This document shows, piece by piece, positions 19,623 through 30,985 of a stretch of DNA of 51,120 nucleotides. The notes below the pieces were generated by a model. The model did not search any database. It worked only from the letters and a program-made list of their open reading frames with translations, and was not told the DNA's origin. The stretch is from Chromera velia (taxonomy: Eukaryota; Sar; Chromeraceae), in the NCBI GenBank assembly GCA_018398765.1, contig JAHBMJ010000317.1:1-51120 (forward strand), in the 5' to 3' direction. Every line of letters begins with the position of its first letter. Position 1 is the first letter of the stretch. A program made the position numbers and the translations under genes.

Positions 19623-21690
19623 TCACCTCGGTCCTCTGCCCTCGAGCAGCTGCAGCCCTCTGAGGACTGTCGCCAATTTTCCGTACAGACCGACGAACTG
19701 CTCCATGTTCACTGCCATGTCTGCGTCTCTAAAGATCGCATCCAACGCAGACTCCCATGTGGCCTCGTCGGCATCCTGTCCTCCCGCCAGTCTCCTCTCC
19801 CCCAGCTGTCTGAGAACGTTGCGTGCGTCGAAGGTTGAGACCAGGTCGCCGCCCTCTCCCTGCAGACCAACAATTTGAACAGACAGACGCAAAACAGAAA
19901 AATAATACACCCAAAGACAGCCAGAAAGACAAGGTGGGATCACTAAAACAACACGTTTGAGATACCATGCCGGTTGCGGTTATTCAACGCAACTAACAGA
20001 AACAGAGACGTGGCGAGGGAGGGAAGCGACCCGCACACAACCACGAAGACAACATGGCAAGCAGACAAGCAGAAAGGCAGGAAGGTAAAACGGTGGAGAA
20101 AAGAGGAACAATACAGAAGCTAGGACAAGAAGAAGAAGAAGAACAAAAAGAAACGGACGACCACACACAAATACAGACAGACCTGTCCAGCCGGTTCCAT
20201 TCTTGTGAAGACAGAGATGGCCCTCTGTTCGGAGATAGCGTTGGATCGCAGGAGGTCCATAAAATTGTCGAAAGGGACCGTCATGGATTCGTCCAAGGCA
20301 GTCATCACCTGCGCACACGCGTCAATTTTTGTAGAGACGGCAGTATTTATGTATTAATACAAGTGTGCATGTACAACATCACACCAGACCAACATATACA
20401 TCAGAAAAGAAGAGGGAGGACACGAGAGGTGTTGGCTACTTCAGGACATGCGTCGTCAAGAAGAATGGCACGCCAGAAGAGTTTCTTTCTGAGCATCTGA
20501 AGAGAAGCGGATACCTACCAGTCGGTGTTTCGTCAGAGCCCTTCCTTCACAATCTTCTCACTGGATTCCTTTCTTTACAATTCTGCGTCTGGTTGTATTC
20601 GTCTCTCCCTCTCTCTCTCTCTCCCTTTTTTTTTTTTCTGTGCTTGTGTGTGTGTATGTGTGTGTGTGTGTATGTGCGTGCATCTCTGTGCGTGTGTGCC
20701 TGGCGAATGTAATTAGAAAAAACAACATGTGATGTCACCTGCCCTGTCTACATGCCTGGCTCCTTAGCCACTCGTTCAACACATCTTTCTTCCTGCATAC
20801 CGACTAATCACGCTCTCTGCTCTCTATCTGTCTATCTATCTATCTGTCTGCCTGTCCCTCCCATCCTGATGTTTCTGAGTCCGGCATGAAGCCTTTCCTC
20901 TTTCCTACGCCTCCTCTCTGCACCTCGCCCCAGCCTCGTTCTTCAGCCGCCCCCCCACAAACCCCTTCCTAACCTTTTCACCACAGACCTCTGCATCATA
21001 TTCATTTCATGAAACCAAGTCGGCAATCCAGGTGACCGACCTTTTCGTCAAACTCCTCGGGCTTGATCGTAGTGTAGTGCAGAAGGAAGTCCCGCATCTT
21101 CGGAATCGAGTCCAGACCGCACCGTCCCGACTGCTCGGGGTCCCAGGCCTCGAAGATGTCGGACACCAGACGGAAGTCGCAGGCCTCAGGGTCCTGCAAC
21201 ACGTCCTCTCGGGTCAACTGAGAGGAGGCGGGCTCCTGAGGTGGCTCCCATCCACCCACCTCCTCCTGCTGTGCTGTGGGAGAGGCATAGGCAGGCTCGT
21301 ATGGGTTCTCATAGTTCGCACTCGCCGGGGAAGGCTCCTGGGGGGGTTCATCAGCAGGGGAGGCAAAGCTGGGGGGGGGCTCATACGCGTTGGTGGGGCT
21401 GGCTCCTCTGGGTGCGTTCGAGTTGGAGAGTCCTGTCCCGGTCGTCGGAGAGGGGCCTGAGGTGTCGGGCATGTTTGTCAGACGGGTGGTGGTGTTCGGG
21501 GTGGGCCGACCGGAGTTTCCTCCCTTGAATCTCATCTCATTCTTTGTTGTGGCACCTCCCTGTCTGCAGCCATTGGAGAGCACGGAGAATATGCAAGGGA
21601 AGATTGACAAAGGTAAGAGAAAATCGTATCCGTGCCTCGGACTCACTTGCAACAGGCTGTGAGGTCGCAGTTCGTCAGCGCGTTTCCCAT
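19623..21690 (-). CDS. N-myristoylated degenerate EF-hand protein (calmodulin/myosin-light-chain-like)
   Basis: Four exons join in phase to 309 residues: 21690-21647, 21563-21041, 20308-20183 and 19859-19623. Exon 1 encodes MGNALTNCDLTACC and ends in a strong donor (CAA/GTGAGT). Gly2 with Thr6 fits the N-myristoylation consensus, and Cys8, Cys13 and Cys14 could be palmitoylated, a dual-acylation anchor to membrane. Residues about 16-115 are Pro/Ser-rich and disordered (YEPPPSFASP). From about 125 on, the protein resembles a four-lobed EF-hand fold: a loop-like DPEQSGRCGLDS, then FDNFMDLL, then STFDARNVLRQLG, then DADMAVNMEQFVGLYGKL. The loops lack the full set of Ca2+ ligands (position 12 is Ser in the first), so binding may be lost, as in apicomplexan myosin light chains. 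That relationship is a suggestion, not shown. Confidence 0.78.
20590..20700. repeat. CT and GT microsatellites in intron 2 of the EF-hand gene
   Basis: (CT)n at 20599-20622, poly-T at 20627-20637 and a TG-rich run at 20644-20700, all within the intron 20309-21040. A (CTAT)n/(CTGT)n run lies nearby at 20823-20850. Confidence 0.9.
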
Positions 21691-22489
21691 TGTGTCACCT
21701 TCAATTCAAATGCGGACCGATGAGGACGGAGAATCCGAAACAGCAAATGCCTTTCTGGAGAATGGCACACTGTTGGAGAGTGGGTCGTGATTAGACAGAC
21801 AACACAGTGGCACTGTAGGTGCAGACAGAGGAAGGGAACCGAAGTCGTTCCTGTCAATACATTCAGCAACTCAGCTAGTCGAAGTGTCTGCTCAGTGCTC
21901 ACACGGAGACTATGTCATAGGCAGGTGTGCGCCTGTAAACAGCTTGAAACCAGGTGTCTTCTGCCTCCGAACGACCATCGGTCAGTCAGAGACACATGCA
22001 TCGCTTGACTCCGGCGGCTTGAGGGATGCTTGAGGGGCACGTAAAAGAAACTTTTGTTCGGCGGGTCTCCCTTTAAATTCAGCTTCGCACGCGCGGATCG
22101 CATCGGCGCGCGGTCGAGTTTTGACTTTCCCAGCGGTCCCCGAAAGCATGCAGGCGCGTCTGCACGGCGCATGCAGCTATAGAGACAGATCATGACAGAT
22201 AAAAAAATTTCCCGAATGTCCACTTCAATCCCCGGCCCCCTCTTCGTGTTTCTTGCCAGGTGGCGGAAACGGTGAAGTGAATTTTTGAAACCCCGAAGAG
22301 TCCATTGTCACCTGAGCTTTCTGCTTCTTTGCCCTCTTGAATCACTCAAAAGCCCGCAGGACGAACTGTAAAGTCGTTTCTGATTTGGCTCCGCGTGTAC
22401 CGTCGTCTGTTGCCTGATAGTAGTTCACTTCAAAAACAGGAATCCTTTCCCGGAAGGCGCGACCCTTAAAAAAAAAGTATTGACAAAAG
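21691..22489. promoter_or_regulatory. Divergent intergenic region between EF-hand gene and clathrin light chain
   Basis: 799 bp between two opposite start codons. The stretch 22020-22175 is CG-dense, with CTTGAGGGGCACG, GCGGTCCCCGAAAGCATGC and a second GCATGC. Related words occur upstream of the M16 gene at about 50107-50170. A poly-A run (22468-22476) lies just before the light-chain ATG. Confidence 0.45.
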
Positions 22490-23185
22490 ATGGATTTCGA
22501 CGGACCTGCTACAGGAGAGTTCGACGCTGCCCCAGGTGGATTTGACATCAGTGATGCTCTTGGGGGTTCTCCGGGAGGGGCGGGGGAGGACTCGCCCTCT
22601 CCGGATCAGCAGCAGGCTCCTGCTGCAGCTGACTGGGGTGCAATGGATGATATGATGGGGTTCACTGAACCCGCACAGCACGCAAATGGTCCGAGCAGCT
22701 ACGAACCCCCCGCACCAATGGAGGGGGTTGCAGCGGAAGAGGTGGAGAAAAACGGTACGACGCAGTATTTCAAGATGGACTCTGCGAATGATCAGAGCCC
22801 TGCAGGTGCAGAGGCAGCACAGAGGGCAGCAGAGAAGACGATTGAGGATGAGGAGAGGGAGAGGCAGGAGGCGTTGCTTCTCGAAAAATCTCATGCAGAG
22901 GAAAAACAACGCACAAAAGTGAGAGAAGAAGCAAATGAGTACAGGGAGAAGTGGTATTCTCAGAGACGGGAAGCAATTGAGAAACGAAAGAAAAGCAACA
23001 GGTTGGAGGAAGAGGAGACCTCCGCCTCCAGAGGGGAGGGCACGTCTTCAGACCCCACTGCTCCGTGCAACTGGGAGCGCACGCTCTCGTACATCGACTT
23101 CTCAAAGGAGAAGCACAACAGAGACACCTCGAGAATGAAGACGATTCTGTTCCAATTGAAGAGTGGGGGATTGCGGCGACCCTGA
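22490..23185 (+). CDS. Clathrin light chain
   Basis: A single exon encodes 231 residues. Light chains bind the clathrin heavy-chain hub and control lattice assembly on coated vesicles. The layout fits the family: an acidic, Gly/Pro-rich N-terminal region starting MDFDGPATGEF, a long charged helix at about 105-170 (EDEERERQEALLLEKSHAEE, then YREKWYSQRREAIEKRKK) that would lie along the heavy chain, and the characteristic C-terminal block NWERTLSYIDFSKE followed by DTSRMKTILFQLK. The usual animal length is 210-250. The poly-A run immediately upstream and the absence of introns are notable beside the intron-rich neighbours. No in-frame upstream extension is needed. Confidence 0.93.
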   Translation: MDFDGPATGEFDAAPGGFDISDALGGSPGGAGEDSPSPDQQQAPAAADWGAMDDMMGFTEPAQHANGPSSYEPPAPMEGVAAEEVEKNGTTQYFKMDSANDQSPAGAEAAQRAAEKTIEDEERERQEALLLEKSHAEEKQRTKVREEANEYREKWYSQRREAIEKRKKSNRLEEEETSASRGEGTSSDPTAPCNWERTLSYIDFSKEKHNRDTSRMKTILFQLKSGGLRRP

Positions 23186-23313
23186 GGGGGGCGTTTTTTC
23201 TCTTCATCCTGTTTGTCCTTTTTCCTCCATTGTTGCACAGATCGTCTGGGGGTGGAGTGAGGGCAGGACAAGGATTGAATGTGCATTGTTGATGGTTCTA
23301 ACTAACTGTGAAA

Positions 23314-23575
23314 NNNNNNNNNNNNNNNNNNNNNNNNNNNNNNNNNNNNNNNNNNNNNNNNNNNNNNNNNNNNNNNNNNNNNNNNNNNNNNNNNNNNNNN
23401 NNNNNNNNNNNNNNNNNNNNNNNNNNNNNNNNNNNNNNNNNNNNNNNNNNNNNNNNNNNNNNNNNNNNNNNNNNNNNNNNNNNNNNNNNNNNNNNNNNNN
23501 NNNNNNNNNNNNNNNNNNNNNNNNNNNNNNNNNNNNNNNNNNNNNNNNNNNNNNNNNNNNNNNNNNNNNNNNNNN
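23314..23575. other. Assembly gap (262 N)
   Basis: The right edge is a 12-base G run and the left edge is AAA. It lies 3' of the clathrin light chain stop, so that coding region is complete. Confidence 0.95.
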
Positions 23576-23918
23576 GGGGGGGGGGGGTTGAGTTCATGTC
23601 TTGTGAATGCGTGCATGTATCTGCGTTCTGCCCTCCTTTCTTTGAATGCTCATTCTTTCCTTCCGTCTCTCCTTCTCCGAAAAAGATGTCGTCATACGGA
23701 GGGAGGGAGAGGGAAGGGGGCAAAAAGAAAAAAAGGGAGGGAGGGAGAGGAGGGGGTCTGTTGATCCACCCAGTCACTTCCTTCCTTCCCTTTTCCATCC
23801 ATCATCTTACCTAGGCGGTGTGTCACCGGAGTGTTTTGTTCGCGCATCTTTCGTTCTTTTCCTCCGTCGGTCTCCCCTTTGATGCCCGTTTCGTCTCCCT
23901 CCGTTTGTCTGTCTCAAC

Positions 23919-24975
23919 ATGAATGACACCACAGAGGATGCTGTGATGGTCCGATGGACGGCTCATTCTTCCCTCCCTTCCTATTTCGCCTTAATTTTCC
24001 ATAATTCCATTGTGCCTGCCCCCTTGCAACGCTTCTGGTTCCTTCCGGCACATGTACGCTCATTTGTGTGTGCAAGTTGGGGCTTCTCTCTCTCTCTCTC
24101 TGTCTTTTCCGGCAAGGAGGGAGGGAAACAAGAAGGGATAGAAGTCGCTTCACCACTCACTTTGTTTCTCTTACCTGTCCTGTCTCTATTCCACACCCAC
24201 CCCCCACTAACGAATTCCTTCTACAGGAGAAGCAAAGAAGCAGCGAGGATGAGCCTTCTTTCCTGCTTTTTCCGTGTCTGTGTGTTTCATTGACTGATTC
24301 GCTACACCTGTGCAGAGGAGGAAAGGGCCGAGTTACGCACCGTCATGCAGTATTTTCTCCCTCATGCTTGCCTTGTCTGTATTCTCTGCTACTCCACTCG
24401 GAAGAAGAAGGACACAAAGACAGACACAGACGGTTCGTTTCAAGGAAGCCCCTTAAAGAACGTGACAGGGGGTAGGTAGACAGACAGGCCGACAAGGCAC
24501 ACATGCACAGAGAGAGAGAGAGACCTTACTACACCCTTCCCCTTCCCCCCGTCTCCACAATGGCCCCACGATTTGAATCTGTTCGTTCCGCAGTCTTCCA
24601 ACGTCGTCCCCGTCCGTTCTGTGAGATTCTCCTCCTCTTCCCTCCTCCCACTCGAATCCAAGCAATGCAAACAGGCATGCCAGTAAGAGTGAGTGCGGGT
24701 GTGTGGGGAGGCTGCGTGTCCGTCCTTCCTTCCTTCTCCTTAAGGGAGAGAGTAAAAAGAGAAGGCAGGAAGGAAAGAACGCATCGATCAAGCCTGCCTG
24801 GAGACGGAGCCTCAATTCTCGCGTCAGCACGGAACTATTCAAACCCCACTCCGCTCTCCTGATCAATCCCCTTTCTGGTCAGATCAGATCCGACTTCAAG
24901 TCCTCAACTGACTTGCCACTGTGTTTCTTCGCCTCGGTGTTGACAGCCCTCCTCGGTGGGCTTTTCTTTCTATGA
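23919..24975 (+). CDS. Unresolved multi-exon gene, possible C-terminal membrane anchor
   Basis: I do not recognise it and could not fix all junctions. Candidate pieces on the plus strand are a start exon (ATG 23919, MNDTTEDAVM, donor GATG/GTCCGA), an exon after CTTCTACAG at 24228, an exon after CTGTGCAG around 24317 that ends at a GTAGGT donor near 24471, an exon around 24555-24682 with a GTAAGA donor, and a last exon ending TGA 24973-24975. The last piece is the most convincing: it reads STELFKPHSALLINPLSGQI and ends in about 18 hydrophobic residues, as in a tail anchor. Frames between the middle pieces conflict, so the gene model is tentative. Confidence 0.35.
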
Positions 24976-26559
24976 AACAGAGGTTTGCGGAGGGAAGGAG
25001 ATTGCTTAAGGGATTGCAATGCATCGATTGCATGGAAGCTCGGTGAACAGTCTGAACAGTCTTGCAAGGGTGTGATCTGGGAAAGTTTGTATACGTCTGT
25101 ATGAAAGTCTGCATGGATGCATGATCGATGTGCAGACACAGAAAGAGCTTCAGACTATAACTATAGGACCATGAGTTCGAAACTATATAAAGAATTAGAA
25201 TTCCTTTTTAATAATGTGCTGACCTAGGCGCTGCACATAAGAAAAAAAAAGAAAAAAAAAAGTGGGAGAGCCCTAATTTTTTTTTCTTTTTTTTTTATTT
25301 CAAGCTAGTGCCTCCAAAAAAAAAAAAATCTCTTTCAACTCTCAAACTTACTTTTCTATATAAGATGTGTACATGACTTTTGACCTTAAAAAAAAAAAAA
25401 GAAAAGTACCTTGGGGAGGCCTATTTTTTTTTTTTTTTTTAATGTACATGCGGCACCTAGGTGCTGACAGTGTTGTATGCATAAATATCCTAGCCTGGAT
25501 CCTAGCCTAGATTGATATCAGCTTAGACACCTGTTTAATAGAACTTGAATCTTAGTAAATCCTAGTTTGAATCTAGACTAATAGATCTAGACTTGGATAT
25601 TAGTATGACAATCTGGCTTGAATCTGCATGTGGTGTCATAAACTTTACTAAATATTACAATCTAACGAATCGTAATGATTCTAATTATAAAGTTGTCGTA
25701 TAATGTCATATAATGTCCACACTGGCAGACTTTTCAAATTAATGTTGACAAATATTAATAAATTTACTAGTAACTTAGTGTTTTTCACGCAACTTTGCAC
25801 ACTCCCTGCAATACTCATACAACATAATACAACACTTGAACAATGGTTGTTTGTCTGGTTTAGTCTAGTTAAGGGGGTAATAAATAAATAAAAATAAATA
25901 AATAAAAAGTTTTCTTCTATACGTTTTCTTTTTTTCTTTCTGGTGTACGGCTTAGAACTCCTATATTTACTTCATAAACACTTTCTTTAAATAAACCTTC
26001 ATATGCGTATTTCGTTCAATTCATGTCAGGCTCTTCATTACTCTCATGTTGCTGTCTGCTTTGAGCCTCTGACTTTCGGCATACAAAACTTCAGGATGTT
26101 TTAGGAAGATGTAGGGAGATGTAGCAGGATGTGTATCGGCCTGCATACACCTATACGAACTCATAGCCAAGAAGCGAAATGAATGCCTGCAACTGAGTGG
26201 GCTGTGTGGCAATTCTCTGGCTCTCCAGTGCAGAGCTAGGGGTCGGTTCAATGGCACTCTCTGGAACCTTTCTTGGTCTTTTGGTGACTCTGTGTGTGTG
26301 TGTGTGTGTGAGTGTGTGTGTGTGTATGTGTGAGTGTGTGTGCGTGAGTGTATGTATGCAAGTACGTATGTGTGCAGGTGGGCAGACGGGTGCATGCAGA
26401 ATTGAGGCAGCAATTCCTGACGAAAACGCCTGACAAGCGAAATATTTGAATCGAAAAGGTACTTTGGTTCAGTTGGTTCGAGAGTCAGTCAGTCTGTCAG
26501 TCAGCTAGCCCCCCTTGCTTCCACATTTGAATTCTTGTTTGCCAAACAAAAGAAAGAAG
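24976..26559. other. Intergenic region with an AT-rich core
   Basis: 25140-26010 is AT-rich, with many A and T homopolymers and CCTAG motifs. Around 25214-25470 two outward CCTAGG-centred sequences form an imperfect inverted repeat enclosing poly-A/poly-T blocks, possibly a small MITE. No gene is supported. Confidence 0.55.
26289..26345. repeat. (GT)n microsatellite
   Basis: TGTGTG-rich run with a few AG interruptions, 3' of the TPR gene. Confidence 0.95.
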
Positions 26560-29144
26560 CTACACCCCCCGATGCATCCCCCCCGCAGGCATTCCACAAA
26601 ACCCCCCACCGCACCCAGATACTGAGGCTGCAGGGTTAGTGCACGAAAGGACACGAAAGGAATTCGTCCAAGACGAGGGCGGGATCACCTCTCTTTCCTC
26701 CTGCTGCTGTTGTGGCTGTTGTTGCTGTTGGTGCCATTGGAGAGAGTTGGATCTGACCGCTTGCACAGGAGGGACAGAAGCGACGGGCGGCACAGAGGGG
26801 GATGGGGAGGTCCCGATAAGCTGAGTCGTGCCTGCAGAGGCAGAGGAGAGGTTCTCTGCATTGGCTGCACTGGACGGCTGCAGAGCCCTCACTGTGCCTC
26901 CATGTCTGTGCTTCTGCTTCTGCTGCTGCTGCTGTGCTCCTCTTTCCTGTCTGACCACGGGGTTGAAGACCTGCGGAGACAGAGGACCCGGTTTGACGGG
27001 AAGGGAGTAGACAGAACCAGGAGGGAAGGTCGGGAGGCCCAGGGCCGCATGCACAGCGTTGATGGCATTCAGGTTGGAGGGGTCTGCCCTGTCTCTGACG
27101 ATGCACCTGCGAGGAAGGAAAGAAAGAAAAGAACAGAGACAGAAGAAAGAACAGAGAGTGAGGTGGCCAGAGTTAGCCTTAGAAACGGAATCTACATATT
27201 GATGCACACAGCAGCATGGTCAGCCACATGAACGAAAAGAGAAGCTAAGAAAAGGAGCCGAACACGGCACCAACAAACGAACAGAGATAGACGTTAGTTT
27301 GAGAATGGAGACACGCTTCCCCACACTCATCCTTTTTGCTCTGCGCGGACTGTTGTCGTGCACAGCATGAGGGGAGGGGACGACAAAGTGACTAGGACTT
27401 ACCGACACACAGCGCGCGGAGATTTGAAAAACATGAGAGGACAAAGAACGATTCTTCCCTTCTCAGAATCGACCAAGAAAAGCGCGGAATAGAAAGACAC
27501 TCACGGAATGTGCCGGACAGACTGAAAAATGTGGATTGTTCCCGGCACATAACAGAGCATTCGTATTGCATCAATTCCTCCCTTCCGTTCTCTTTCTGAT
27601 TCTCCTTGCAGAAACACAAAAACAGCCCATGCACCACCTGACCGACCTATGGAGACACTCTCGTGCGAGTTCGAATTGTCCCAAAGCGAAGAAGCAGTCA
27701 GAGATGCAGAAGAGCGCGGGCTGCGCGCACAACGTGAGTGAGAGACAGTTTGTGCGTCTGTGCATACTAGCGAGAGAGAGACAGATCGAGATAATCGATC
27801 AAGTCCAAGTCACTTAGAGGGACTGCTGAAGAAGGGATTGCACGGAGCCAAAAACAGGAGTTTTTGCTTCGTTTTGTCTCTTTACCTCCGGCAGACTGTT
27901 GGACGGATGGCTAGATTGGTGAATGCGAATGGAGGGGTTCTGTGGAGCGCTTTCATTCGTTGCATCTTCACCGACCAACCCGTACTTGCTTTCCTTCCGC
28001 GACACACAATCCAGGAACACAAAAGAAGTCTTGCACCCATCTTCTCTCTCTTCAACAATCAATGTCTGAGGGAGATACCAAGAGCAAAAACGGAAGGGAA
28101 AAACCAACCGGATAGTCCGAGTCGACTCTCAGAAGCTTCTGAGCCACTGCGATTGCGTTTTGCCAGTCCCCCATTTGCTTGAGCAGAAGCGCCATTGCAG
28201 TCTGCACCTCCATCGAGTCTGGGGCCGAGCTCAGAGCAGTTTCCAGCAGCGCTGAGAAAAGCAGAAGAGATGAGAGAGCGAAGACATAAGAAGCGCCGGC
28301 GATTGCATTTCGCAGACGGGTGCGGAGAGAGTGCTTGACAGGGACAGTGACAGAACATGGAATGACTGATCGACAGAAAGATGAAGAGACAAACAGACGC
28401 TGTAAAGTAAAAATGCTCGGAAGAAATTGTCACAATTCGCAAAGACTAAAGAGACCGCGATGCCCTCCCTGTCCACCTCCACCCTACGCATTCACCTCTT
28501 GCATGATAGAGGTCCCCGAGGTCCTTCGATAAGCGGGCGAGCATGAACAAGAACGGGACGAAGCCTCGCCGCTGCATTCACGCGAAGTGCAACCAAGTGC
28601 ATTCAAGCAGGGGAAGGAAGAAGCATGAGGAGAGGAGAGCAGAAGGACTGCAGGATTTTTTGCGTCCTTAATTAAACCCCTCAAAGGAAAGCGCACACAT
28701 TATCTTATGAGAAGAAACGGGAAAAGCAGAAAGAAATGCGGCAGACAGGAAAGCGCCGCCTGGGTGGGAAGGAAGCAGTCACGTAGGCAGGTTCTCACTC
28801 CAGAAAACGTCCAGATCTCCTTCTGTCCCGTCCACCCATGAACATTTAGCGAACAATTTACCCCTCTCTCTCACTGAAAACGGAAACACACAGACTCACC
28901 TGCACTTCTGCCCTCTGCAACGCGTCTCGTGCTCTCGCCCTCATGCCCTCCTCACAATATGCAGAATAGGCAACAAAGTGAACTTCTGGAGGGATCTGCA
29001 AGAAGGAAAAAATGAAACCTACATGCATGTTCAGAAATACCCTTTCCCAAATGTGTGATACGGAAAGGAGCGAAAAGGATGCAGAGGATCAGCCGAGTGC
29101 CTTTCGCTCAAATGCATGAAGGCACACGCACGCACGCATGCACG

Positions 29145-29187
<43 letters not shown>

Positions 29188-29195
29188 AGGGAGAC

Positions 29196-29231
<36 letters not shown>

Positions 29232-30645
29232 TGCGACATCGACACGTGTCAGTCAGGAAAACGAGTTCACGAAGAGTTACGAAGAAAACGAAAGCCCCAA
29301 AAACAGAGATACAGGGCGAAGGAGATCGAGAAGAAAGAGGCAGCGGGCGGGCGGGGCAGCCGCAGAGGGATGACACACAGACAGAGTCATGCTTCTTGAC
29401 TGAAACGGAGAAGAAGGGAATTAATGATCACCATGGAGGTCCACACACAACCAGATCTTTCATGCGCCGACCTGCTTCGTCATTCCTCTCTGCTGCTGTT
29501 GGTGTTGCTGAATCTTATGTTGCTGGTGTGCAAAGTTTCCGTAACCATTCGAGGAGGCCGACGCGGCCTCCCTCTCCCCCGCCTCTTTCTCTTCCTTCTC
29601 CACACGCAGGGCTGCTTCGTATTTCGTCAACAAACGGCTTCGGGTGACAGGGTCGGATATGGGTGCACTTCTGCGGGTGCATACACACAAAAGCACATGC
29701 AGGTTCGATGCGATATGGTGAAATGGCGGTTGGGCAGTCAGCACACTTTCTTGTATTGATGATTCGGCAGGACCTTCAAACAGTCACGCATTCGCCTCAC
29801 AAGACCAAGTACTCTGTACAATAATACCGGAAAAGCAGCTGTGAGAATTCCGAAAGAGCGCCGGAGAGACAATGAACGGACAACCCATTCAGGTCCCCAG
29901 ACGGAAGCGCAGAAGAGGGCAAGCTCAGAAGAAGCGAAGCAGGCAACCTCAATGACATGGAGGGAAAGGAAGTAGAAAAAAAAACGCAAGCCGAAAGGAC
30001 ATCGGAAGATGTACCCAACGATTGACTGCCAGCCTGTAGCGAATGCCAGACAACGCAAATGGAGTGAAGACTGAAGAGAGAAGCCTAAAGTACCCACCTG
30101 CAGCACTTGTCTTGTTCTGTGAACATTTTGTAAATTTCAAAATCCGACCGAGACCGTCCAGACGAAGAAGAGGACGACAGCCCCCCCTGCGGGCCCCCAC
30201 TTCCACTTCCACTGCTTCCACTGATCATTTGTGTGCCCCCTGAGGCCGTGATGGTTGGGGGTCGTGAGGGAATGAAGGTGGAGGAGGGTGTTGAGGACTG
30301 GCTCGTCTTCTTTGTCTGGGGCTGTGAGGCAGGAACAAATCGGGGAGGGCACCCTGCGGAGGAAACGGATGATCCCCCTGCCCCTCCCCCTTGTCCTGTC
30401 ACCCCTGACCGTCCCCTCAGTGACGATGCAAACACCCCTGACAGATCAGGCAACAGAGGAACATCCTCGTAGAAAGATTCCAGGGCTGCTTCCACACTTT
30501 CTGCAGAAGTGTCAGACAGAGACCAGGAAGAGAGTGGGATACACCTCGTGTTCACAAATGCAGCAGTTATTTTTGTCTTTCCAACGACGACGCACAGAAA
30601 CGCGCAAATTGCGGTAGACACCGATTGGTTATGAAGTAATTTCAT
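26560..30645 (-). CDS. Secretory-pathway or plastid TPR protein
   Basis: Nine exons join in phase to 601 residues: 30645-30098, 29813-29745, 29670-29472, 28995-28900, 28571-28496, 28251-28109, 27939-27886, 27720-27647 and 27106-26560. Residues 1-30 form a signal peptide (STAICAFLCVVVG, then ITAAFVN). The AAF context resembles the cleavage site of bipartite plastid leaders, so a plastid or an ER/secretory location is possible. Residues about 75-165 are Ser/Pro/Gly-rich. The middle carries helical repeats; three fit the TPR pattern well, at about 307-341 (LARLSKDLGDLYHARALLE), 342-377 (LLKQMGDWQNAIAVAQKLL) and 396-425 (ISDCFFALGQFELARECLHR). The C-terminal part is Gln/Pro/Ser-rich. TPRs bind protein partners; the partner is unknown. 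Several exons are shorter than 100 bp and were found only by splice phase. Confidence 0.8.
29141..29230. repeat. (CA)n and (GA)n microsatellites in TPR-gene intron 3
   Basis: CACGCA-type repeats pass into (CA)n at 29149-29185 and (GA)n at 29201-29230, within the intron 28996-29471. Confidence 0.95.
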
Positions 30646-30985
30646 TTTATTCCCTTTTGACCTTCTATCACAGGAACAGGGGTATTCCGGAAAGAGACTT
30701 GCCTCAGGAAGTGTACACTTGCAAACAACGCACAAAAATGCGGTGACATACTTCTGCGGAATAGACGCAAGAGACATACGAGGTCCCTTCACGCCGAGCA
30801 AGCTTCTATGTCAAAGAGCAAAGAATGGGAGAAAAGCGCAAGCCTCTGTGAAAGGACAAGAAACCATCGAGGGAAGAATTTTGAGGTTCATCCCTCACGC
30901 ATCAATCGAGACACCCACCCACAAGTGAAAGCAAGCAAGAAAGAAAGAAAGAAAGAAAGAAATCCTGTCCCACAGCCTTTGTTCC

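Noticed and set aside
25214-25470. Possible MITE with CCTAGG-centred ends and poly-A/poly-T interior
   Set aside because: The inverted ends match poorly and no target duplication is visible, so it is noted only as a possibility in the intergenic entry.
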